From Trebonia sp. (lineage in GTDB: Bacteria; Actinomycetota; Actinomycetes; Streptosporangiales; Streptosporangiaceae), in NCBI GenBank assembly GCA_030038035.1, contig JASHPP010000397.1, forward strand, positions 1 to 7,930: a stretch of 7,930 bases of DNA. The letters run 5' to 3'. The notes below the pieces were generated by a model that was not told the DNA's origin, searched no databases, and was given only the letters and a program-made list of their open reading frames with translations. The position numbers were made by a program, and so were the translations under genes. Of this stretch, positions 1-3,843 are shown piece by piece. Position 1 is the stretch's first letter. Each line of letters starts with the position of its first letter.

Positions 1-162
1 GACCCAGCTGTCCGTCGCGCCCTGCCCGGCCAGCGCGCTCACCGTGTTGTTGAATGCGTCGAACGACGCGGGCTGCACCGTGGCGGCGGCCGTCAGGCCG
101 CCGACGAGAAGCAGGGGAGCCGCGGCCGAAGAGACCGCCCCCCACCATGGCACGTCTGGCAC
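1..162 (-). CDS. DUF998-like membrane protein, N-terminal part (cut by window edge)
   Basis: Only the first 54 codons are visible; the gene runs off the left edge. The frame opens with GTG at 162-160, preceded by AAGGAG at 176-171 with an 8-nt spacer, which decides the start. The protein begins VPDVPWWGAVSS. A hydrophobic Ala/Leu/Gly stretch follows at about residues 9-28 (first membrane segment), then a polar part with QPASFDAFNNTVSALAGQGA and TDSWV. The layout of WWGAVSSA, a hydrophobic helix, QPxxFD, NTxSALA and GATDxW matches what I know of actinobacterial DUF998 multi-pass membrane proteins, whose function is unknown. A secreted or lipid-anchored protein is less likely because no cleavage site or lipobox is seen. 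The gene is transcribed away from trpS and has its own upstream region with a dyad at 183-196. Coding is quite secure; the family call is from memory. Confidence 0.7.
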   Translation of the reverse strand, partial: MPDVPWWGAVSSAAAPLLLVGGLTAAATVQPASFDAFNNTVSALAGQGATDSWV

Positions 163-182
163 AACCGGAGCTCCTTATTTCA

Positions 183-206
183 TTGCTATCTAGCAACTAA
201 ATAATA
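183..206 (-). promoter_or_regulatory. Putative operator dyad and -10 element of the DUF998-like gene
   Basis: An AT-rich island stands out from the GC-rich surroundings. It holds the perfect inverted repeat TTGCTA-TC-TAGCAA at 183-196. On the minus strand it is preceded at 206-201 by TATTAT, a 5/6 match to a -10 hexamer. With that -10, transcription would start near 194, inside the dyad, and the RBS follows at 176-171. This is the usual layout of a repressor site. Six-base arms of TTGCTA type resemble sites of MarR/PadR-class regulators, but no regulator gene is visible here, so the binding protein is unknown. No convincing -35 was found. The dyad is seen directly; the regulatory role is inferred. 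Confidence 0.45.
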
Positions 207-264
207 GATCCAGACCGGGGGACTCCGTTCACCGCCCCATCTCACTGTGTTCAGTGCCCCTTCT

Positions 265-282
265 GCCGGGAGCACACCCGGC
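265..282 (-). terminator. Candidate terminator hairpin downstream of trpS
   Basis: Read on the minus strand, a perfect 6-bp stem GCCGGG / CCCGGC with a 6-nt loop begins 5 nt after the trpS stop codon. There is no U-tract, so if it terminates it would be of the U-poor type common in actinomycetes. A second small dyad, CACTG-TGTT-CAGTG at 243-256, lies just beyond and could contribute. The position right after the stop is the main support. Confidence 0.4.
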
Positions 283-286
283 CGCT

Positions 287-1333
287 TCAGTAGTTCATGC
301 CCATCGCGCAGCGCACTTCGTCAAGCGTGGCATCGGCGATCACGCGGGCCCGCTCGCACCCGTCACGCAGCACGCCCCGCACGTACCCCAAATCCGCGGC
401 GAGCTCAGCGCGCCGGGCGCGGATCGCCGCGAACCGCTCGTTGACCGCCTCGGTGACGGTGGCCTTGAGCGCGGCCGCGCCGCCGTTGCCGATCTCGTCC
501 GCCACCGCGACCGGGTCGGCGCCGGCGCACAGCGCCGCGAGCAGCACCAGAGACGATACCTCGGGCCGGGTCACCGGGTCGTAGCTGATGCGCTTTCGCG
601 AGTCGGTCTTCGCCGACTTGATGAGCCGCGCCGTGTCGTCGGCGGTCGCCGCGAGCGCGATCGCGTTGCCGCGGCTCTTGCTCATCTTCCTGCCGTCGGT
701 GCCGAGCAGCAGCGGCGCGGCGGACAAAAGCGCGTCCGGCTCGGGGAACACGCGCCCATACCGCTCGTTGAACCGCCGCGCGACCAGCCGCGTGAGCTCG
801 ACATGCGGCAGCTGGTCCTGCCCGACCGGGACGAGGTTCGCCTTGCAGAACAGGATGTCGGCCGCCTGGTGCACCGGGTAGGTGAACATCAGCCCGCTCA
901 CCGACGACTGCCGCGAGTGCGCGATCTCGTCTTTCACGGTCGGGTTCCGCTCCAGTTCGGGCACGGACACCAGGCTGAGGAACGGCAAGACCAGCTGGTT
1001 GAGGGCGGGTACCGCGCTGTGGGCGAATATCACAGAACGGTCCGTGGCGACTCCGATCGCCAGGTAGTCGAGCACCAGCTGTGTGGCGGCGTCGGCCAGG
1101 CGGCCGCCCGTGTCCCGGTCGGTGAGCACCTGGTAGTCGGCGATCAGCACGAACAGTTCGGCGCCGGCCTGCTGAAGCCGCACGCGGTTGTGCAGGGTGC
1201 CGAAGTAGTGGCCCAGGTGCAGCGGGCCGGTCGGCCGGTCCCCGGTGAGGATGCGGAACTGCCCGGCGTCGGTGGCGATGCGCTCCTCGAGCGTCGCCGA
1301 CCGCCGCCGGGCGGCGCTGATTGTTGCTGTCAT
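287..1333 (-). CDS. trpS: Tryptophanyl-tRNA synthetase, auxiliary (indolmycin-insensitive-like) type
   Basis: Class I aminoacyl-tRNA synthetase that activates Trp with ATP and charges tRNA-Trp in the cytosol. It has 348 residues, a normal length for bacterial TrpRS. The HIGH-like motif PLHLGHYFG is at about residues 37-45, PVGQDQLPHVELTR follows in mid-protein, and KMSKS is at 216-220, continued as RGN rather than the DPN common in housekeeping bacterial TrpRS. By hand alignment to the Bacillus stearothermophilus enzyme, Gln9 is replaced by Arg33 (TGDRPTG) and His43 by Gln68 (IADYQVLT). Both positions lie around the Trp/indolmycin pocket, and changes at His43 are known to give indolmycin resistance. 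This fits the second, resistant TrpRS of some Streptomyces. Start: AAGGAGGA at 1348-1341 lies 7 nt before ATG 1333. GTG 1336, one codon earlier, is possible but only 4 nt from the RBS. Expression is probably set by the upstream Trp attenuator. Enzyme identity is near certain; the resistant subtype is inferred. Confidence 0.96.
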   Translation of the reverse strand: MTATISAARRRSATLEERIATDAGQFRILTGDRPTGPLHLGHYFGTLHNRVRLQQAGAELFVLIADYQVLTDRDTGGRLADAATQLVLDYLAIGVATDRSVIFAHSAVPALNQLVLPFLSLVSVPELERNPTVKDEIAHSRQSSVSGLMFTYPVHQAADILFCKANLVPVGQDQLPHVELTRLVARRFNERYGRVFPEPDALLSAAPLLLGTDGRKMSKSRGNAIALAATADDTARLIKSAKTDSRKRISYDPVTRPEVSSLVLLAALCAGADPVAVADEIGNGGAAALKATVTEAVNERFAAIRARRAELAADLGYVRGVLRDGCERARVIADATLDEVRCAMGMNY

Positions 1334-1373
1334 CACGAGATCCTCCTTGACTAAGGGACGACCCCGGTCAGCG

Positions 1374-1400
1374 AAAAAGGCCGCCCATCGACGGACGGCC
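1374..1400 (-). terminator. Intrinsic terminator of the trpS attenuator
   Basis: Minus-strand RNA: GGCCGTCC (1400-1393), loop GUCGAU (1392-1387), GGGCGGCC (1386-1379), then UUUUU (1378-1374). This is an 8-bp stem with one G-U pair and a true U-tract, which is unusual in such GC-rich DNA and hard to explain by chance. It lies between the leader peptide and the trpS RBS, so it can cut transcription before the synthetase gene. Confidence 0.88.
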
Positions 1401-1435
1401 TCCTCGCAGCGCGCGTTCGGTGACAGCGGCCGTCC

Positions 1436-1477
1436 CTATGCGGGACGCCACCAGCCGGCGCACGCTGCATTACGCAT
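1436..1477 (-). CDS. Trp leader peptide (MRNAACAGWWRPA) of the trpS attenuator
   Basis: A 13-codon ORF, ATG at 1477-1475 to TAG at 1438-1436, encodes MRNAACAGWWRPA. Two consecutive TGG codons (residues 9-10, 1453-1448) serve as the Trp sensor. Trp is the rarest amino acid, so tandem Trp codons a few residues before the stop, followed at once by a competing hairpin pair and a U-tract terminator, identify it as a regulatory leader peptide. The product probably has no function of its own. A weak GGUGG precedes the ATG by 4 nt (1485-1481). Alternatively the message is leaderless, since a possible -10 TATGGT ends 6 nt before the ATG. The same frame is open upstream to a GTG at 1726, but GC3 in that extension is too low for a typical gene here, so the short form is preferred. 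Confidence 0.85.
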   Translation of the reverse strand: MRNAACAGWWRPA

Positions 1478-1483
1478 GTGACC

Positions 1484-1489
1484 ACCATA
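1484..1489 (-). promoter_or_regulatory. Candidate -10 element for the trpS leader transcript
   Basis: TATGGT on the minus strand (1489-1484) fits the TANNNT pattern of actinobacterial sigma-A -10 boxes. It ends 6 nt before the leader ATG, which would put transcription start at or very near the start codon and give a leaderless leader peptide. The best -35 at 17 nt is only CTGTCG, a weak match. Transcription from farther upstream in the spacer cannot be excluded. Confidence 0.4.
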
Positions 1490-1830
1490 GCGTGATCGCC
1501 TTACCACGACAGCCGCCTTACGGGTTTGATCTGCGGCTTTCCCGCATCCCCGCCGCCGGATGCCGGCCGGCCGCCGCCGCGATATGTTCCGGGTTCGCGT
1601 CGTCATGCCAGCACAAACCCCGAACATACCGCGAGGATCACCGCGGACCGGGAACGGCATGTGCTGACCGGGCATCGGGTACGGGCGTGATCCCGCTATC
1701 CGCGCCAGAGCCGGGGATTTGGCCACCAGGATCTCCTTGCACGGACAAATCGCCCATAACGGAACCGAAAATGGTCACAGAGTATGCGAAGTCGCACCCG
1801 CGGGACTCGCGCGGCGCCAGCGAAGCCGGC
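1490..1830. other. Gene-free structured spacer between the ABC ATPase gene and the trpS leader
   Basis: No convincing gene lies here. A minus-strand frame from GTG 1726 (AAGGAG at 1736-1731) runs into the Trp leader, but only about two thirds of its codons end in G/C, it is rich in Arg and resembles no family I know. The spacer carries several dyads: AGCCGC/GCGGCT (1511-1516, 1533-1538), GCATCC/GGATGC (1544-1549, 1558-1563), a long imperfect repeat (1578-1633), TGCGA-AG-TCGCA (1785-1796) and CCGCG/CGCGG (1798-1814). It could be a long 5' leader of trpS, a small RNA, or simply the 3' region of the upstream gene. No tRNA cloverleaf or T-box was recognised. Confidence 0.5.
1578..1633. repeat. 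18-nt imperfect inverted repeat in the spacer upstream of the trpS leader
   Basis: The left arm 1578-1595 reads CGCGATATGTTCCGGGTT and the right arm 1616-1633 reads AACCCCGAACATACCGCG. They match as inverted repeats at 16 of 18 positions, with a 20-nt loop. The core ATGTTC/GAACAT is rather AT-rich for this DNA. It may be an RNA hairpin in a leader or a protein-binding pair of half-sites. Confidence 0.55.
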
Positions 1831-1839
1831 CTAGCCGGC
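1798..1839 (-). terminator. Candidate hairpins at the 3' end of the ABC ATPase gene
   Basis: On the minus strand GCCGGC-TAG-GCCGGC (1839-1825) places the ATPase stop codon in a tight 3-nt loop. A second stem CCGCG/CGCGG with a 7-nt loop follows at 1814-1798. Neither has a U-tract, so this is only a possible U-less terminator for the tetR-ABC transcript. GC-rich palindromes are common by chance in such DNA. Confidence 0.3.
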
Positions 1840-3033
1840 GAACGGGGCCGCGGCGGCGGCCGGAGCCGGAGCCGCGATCGCGGGAACCAAGGCGGCGGCC
1901 GGGGAGCCGGGCAGCACGCGCAGGGCGTCCGGCGGCAGGTAGGCGTGCACAGGGGTGCCCTGGGCCAGCCCGGCCCTGCTGGGGTCGCCGTCGTTTTGCA
2001 GCAGCGCCTGGAGCGAGGCGCCCGTCGCCAGACGGAGCATGACCTGGGTGGCGGCGCCGAGGAAGACCACCCGCTCCACCAGGGCGGGTACCCGGTTCTG
2101 GCCGGCGGAGCCGTGCTCCTCGACCCGTACCCGCTCCGGGCGGATGACGGCGTGCGCTGTCTCGCCCGGCGCGGCGGGGCAGTCGTGCGACGTCACCAGC
2201 GTGCTGTCGCCGAGCTTGAGCGCGGCGGTGGAGCCGTCCGACCGCTGCGACACCGACACTTCCATCAGGTTCGCCGCGCCGAGGAAGTCCGCCACGTAGG
2301 CGTCGGCGGGCTCTTCGTAGATCTCGCGCGGTGTGCCGATCTGCACGATCCGGCCGTCGTGCATGACGGCCAGCCGGTCGGACATCGTCAGCGCCTCCTC
2401 CTGGTCGTGCGTGACGTAGAGGAACGTGATGCCGACGCGCTCCTGCAGCGCCTTGAGCTCGACCTTCAGCGTGCGGCGGAGCTTGGCGTCAAGCGCGCCA
2501 AGCGGCTCGTCGAGCAGCAGCACGGCCGGGTTGAGCACCAGCGCGCGAGCCAGCGCGATGCGCTGCTGCTGGCCGCCGGACAGTTGCGAAGGCCGCCGCG
2601 TGGCGAACGAGGACATCGAGACCAGCTCGAGCGCCGCCCCGACCCGGCTGCGCAGCTCGGCCTTGGTCACCCGGGCGTGCCGCAGGCCGAACGCCACGTT
2701 GTCGAACGCCGACAGGAACGGGAACAGCGCGTAGCTCTGGAACACCGTGTTGACGTTGCGCTTGTGCGGGGGCACGGCGGACACGTCGGCGCCGTCGAGC
2801 AGGATCTGGCCTGCGGTCGGCTGCTCGAAGCCGGCGATCAGCCGCAGCGTGGTCGTCTTGCCGCAGCCGGACGGCCCGAGGAGCGAGAAAAACTCGCCGC
2901 TTGGCACCAGCAGGTCGATGTTGTCGACCGCCACGTGCCCGGCGCCCCCGCCGCCCCCGGCGCCCCCGCCGTCCGCGCCGCCCCTGCCGAACCGCTTGGT
3001 CAGGCCCGTGAGCTCGATGCTGCCTCCGGCCAT
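1831..3033 (-). CDS. PotA-like ABC transporter ATP-binding protein (spermidine/putrescine-type)
   Basis: A 400-residue importer ATPase of the PotA/FbpC/MalK group that would drive uptake through a membrane permease. Walker A GPSGCGKTT is at 53-61, Q-loop Gln99 is in VFQSYALFP, signature LSGGQ at 151-155, Walker B LLLDEP at 172-177, D-loop GALD at 179-182 and switch His209 in YVTHDQEEA. A regulatory TOBE-like region follows (IRPERVRV and after), ending in an Ala/Pro-rich tail. HKRNVNTVFQSYALFPF and the YVTHDQEEALTMSDR stretch are typical of polyamine-type PotA, though Fe3+ or sugar import cannot be excluded. ATG 3033 follows GGAG by 8 nt and lies 16 nt after the TetR stop, so the two are probably one operon. 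No permease or binding-protein gene adjoins it, so it must work with partners encoded elsewhere. Odd: a Gly-rich insert at residues 17-32, before the A-loop strand, is not usual in the family. Confidence 0.9.
   Translation of the reverse strand: MAGGSIELTGLTKRFGRGGADGGGAGGGGGAGHVAVDNIDLLVPSGEFFSLLGPSGCGKTTTLRLIAGFEQPTAGQILLDGADVSAVPPHKRNVNTVFQSYALFPFLSAFDNVAFGLRHARVTKAELRSRVGAALELVSMSSFATRRPSQLSGGQQQRIALARALVLNPAVLLLDEPLGALDAKLRRTLKVELKALQERVGITFLYVTHDQEEALTMSDRLAVMHDGRIVQIGTPREIYEEPADAYVADFLGAANLMEVSVSQRSDGSTAALKLGDSTLVTSHDCPAAPGETAHAVIRPERVRVEEHGSAGQNRVPALVERVVFLGAATQVMLRLATGASLQALLQNDGDPSRAGLAQGTPVHAYLPPDALRVLPGSPAAALVPAIAAPAPAAAAAPFAG
2938..2970 (-). repeat. 18-bp-period tandem repeat coding a Gly-rich insert in the ABC ATPase
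   Basis: The 15-nt unit CCCGGCGCCCCCGCC (plus strand) occurs exactly at 2938-2952 and 2956-2970, an 18-nt period that keeps the reading frame. It encodes much of the Gly/Ala run at residues 22-32 of the ATPase. The minus (coding) strand has four G-tracts of 3-5 (plus strand C-tracts 2938-2940, 2945-2949, 2954-2958, 2963-2967) with 4-nt loops, a possible RNA G-quadruplex near the 5' end of the message. Slippage duplication is the likely origin. Confidence 0.75.
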
Positions 3034-3049
3034 GCCGTCATCTCCGTCC

Positions 3050-3706
3050 CTATGACCGCCTGTCCCTTGCGGAAGCGGGCTTCCAGTCGAATCCAAGCTG
3101 CCCGGCTGCGTACCGCATGGCGAGATCATAGGCTCGCGACGGCTGCACGTCGGGATCTTCCAGCGCGATCTGCACCGCCATGCCGTCGAGCAGCGCGGAC
3201 AGCGAGATCGCGAAGTCATCGGCGTCCACCGGGGCGAACTCGCCGGCCTCCTGGCCGGCCAGCACGATCGCCCGGATGGCTTCCCGCCACCGCTCGTCGA
3301 ACTTGCGGCGCACGGCGGCCACACCCGGGTTTCGCGGCGACAGGGCCCACAGGTCGAGCCACAGCAGCCACTCGCCGCGCGGCAGCGGGTCGGTCTCCGG
3401 CAGGCAGGTCATCTCGATCAGCTCGGTGAGCTGCCCGCCGGCCGTCGGGATCGACGCGAGCCGCTGCACTCCGGTCGCGTACCACGAGTCCTCGGCGTAG
3501 CCGATCGCCTCGGTCAGCAGCTGGTCGCGGGTCTTGAAATAGTAGATGACCAGCGCCGGGCTGGCGCCGGCGCGCTCGGCGACATCCGCGATCCGGGTGT
3601 CGGCGTACCCGCGCTCCATGATGACCTCAAGCGCGGCGCGCAGCATCTGCTCACGCCGCTGTTCGGCGGCTCCCGCCGCTTCCGCGCTATCCGCAGGTCG
3701 CCCCAT
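3050..3706 (-). CDS. TetR-family repressor, BetI-like
   Basis: A 218-residue one-component regulator. The N-terminal TetR DNA-binding domain spans about residues 16-64: QMLRAALEVIMERGYADTRI forms helix 1 and the turn, DVAERAGASPALVIYYFKTR is the helix-turn-helix, and DQLLTEAI follows. The rest is helical, with the AVRRKFDERWREAIRAIV and LSALLDGMAVQIAL segments typical of the BetI-type C-terminal ligand and dimer domain. The ligand is unknown; in related genes it is often an amine or amine-derived compound. ATG 3706 is preceded by GAGG 5 nt upstream. The stop is 16 nt before the ABC ATPase start, so both are likely co-transcribed. Upstream, the perfect dyad at 3802-3817 lies between this gene and the divergent oxidoreductase, fitting an autorepressor that also controls both flanks. 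Family is secure; targets are inferred. Confidence 0.93.
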   Translation of the reverse strand: MGRPADSAEAAGAAEQRREQMLRAALEVIMERGYADTRIADVAERAGASPALVIYYFKTRDQLLTEAIGYAEDSWYATGVQRLASIPTAGGQLTELIEMTCLPETDPLPRGEWLLWLDLWALSPRNPGVAAVRRKFDERWREAIRAIVLAGQEAGEFAPVDADDFAISLSALLDGMAVQIALEDPDVQPSRAYDLAMRYAAGQLGFDWKPASARDRRS

Positions 3707-3726
3707 CGTCTCCTCGTCCCGGCACC

Positions 3727-3770
3727 CGATGCGCCCGATGCGACCGATCCGCCCGGGCGCCGTCGCCCGG
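3727..3770 (-). repeat. Triple 9-nt tandem repeat and 7-bp hairpin in the tetR 5' leader
   Basis: Three near-identical 9-mers follow each other on the plus strand: CGATGCGCC (3727-3735), CGATGCGAC (3736-3744) and CGATCCGCC (3745-3753). Next comes a perfect hairpin CCGGGCG-CCGT-CGCCCGG (3753-3770). If tetR is transcribed from about 3778, both lie in its untranslated leader and could affect its translation or RNA stability. They are too short and degenerate to assign a function. Confidence 0.5.
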
Positions 3771-3776
3771 TTGGCC

Positions 3777-3805
3777 TTGTTCGTATCGTAGCAGCAATCT
3801 AGACT
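3777..3805 (+). promoter_or_regulatory. Promoter of the FAD oxidoreductase gene
   Basis: -35 TTGTTC (3777-3782), a 17-nt spacer and -10 TAGACT (3800-3805) agree well with actinobacterial sigma-A promoters (TTGAC, TAGRRT). Transcription would start near 3812. The -10 and start site overlap the dyad at 3802-3817, so a bound repressor would block the polymerase. It also makes the upstream ATG at 3808 unusable, favouring ATG 3844. Confidence 0.6.
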
Positions 3806-3814
3806 GAATGTTCA
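3785..3814 (-). promoter_or_regulatory. Candidate promoter of the tetR-ABC operon
   Basis: On the minus strand -35 TGAACA (3814-3809) and -10 TACGAT (3790-3785) are separated by 18 nt. The -35 lies inside the operator dyad, so the same repressor could shut off both directions. The -35 match is only 4/6. Confidence 0.4.
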
Positions 3815-3817
3815 GTC
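3802..3817. promoter_or_regulatory. TetR operator GACTGAA-TG-TTCAGTC
   Basis: A perfect inverted repeat with 7-nt arms around TG, flanked by AT-rich bases, sits in the divergent intergenic region. Size, symmetry and the TGAAtgTTCA core are typical of TetR-family operators, and the adjacent tetR gene is the obvious source of the binding protein. It overlaps the -10/start of the rightward promoter and the -35 of the leftward one, predicting coordinated repression. Confidence 0.82.
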
Positions 3818-3843
3818 AAACTTTTGCGGAAGGCGGAACCACC

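Larger units (their letters stand above)
1374..1477 (-). promoter_or_regulatory. Ribosome-mediated Trp transcription attenuator of trpS
   Basis: On the minus strand this leader holds every part of a classical attenuator. Segment 1 (GGCGTCCC, 1449-1442) lies in the leader ORF and overlaps the second Trp codon. It can pair with segment 2 (GGGACGGCC, 1436-1428) as GTCCC/GGGAC plus GGC/GCC around a bulged G. Segment 2, GGACGGCC at 1435-1428, is the exact reverse complement of segment 3, GGCCGTCC at 1400-1393, which is also the 5' arm of the terminator. A ribosome stalled on the Trp codons (1453-1448) would cover to about 1440, leave segment 2 free and allow the 2:3 antiterminator. A ribosome reaching the stop at 1438-1436 masks segment 2, so the terminator forms. 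The expected output is high trpS when charged tRNA-Trp is low. The pairings are seen directly; function follows from the trp attenuation paradigm, described for auxiliary trpS genes in Streptomyces. Confidence 0.88.

Noticed and set aside
254..1354. 366-codon plus-strand open frame opposite trpS
   Set aside because: Antisense shadow of the synthetase; Arg/His-rich product without recognisable domains, and it runs across the attenuator side.
1471..1490. T-box-like string GGTGGTCACATGCG before the Trp leader
   Set aside because: Only a loose resemblance to the T-box core, with no specifier stem and in the wrong place relative to the terminator. The tandem Trp codons and competing hairpins explain the region better.
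1490..1692. Direct repeat GCGTGATC at about 1490 and 1685
   Set aside because: Eight bases in a GC-rich spacer, only two copies and no symmetry; likely chance.
3034..3324. Upstream extension of the ABC ATPase frame into tetR
   Set aside because: The extension overlaps the conserved TetR coding sequence and has no family match. ATG 3033 has an RBS and the expected PotA N-terminus.
1420..3429. 669-codon plus-strand open frame opposite the ABC ATPase and part of tetR
   Set aside because: Crosses two real minus-strand genes and an intergenic region; the product is low-complexity and Arg-rich.
3808..3843. Earlier ATG (3808) for the oxidoreductase
   Set aside because: It lies inside the operator dyad and upstream of the predicted transcription start (about 3812), and the added residues are not part of the FAD fold.
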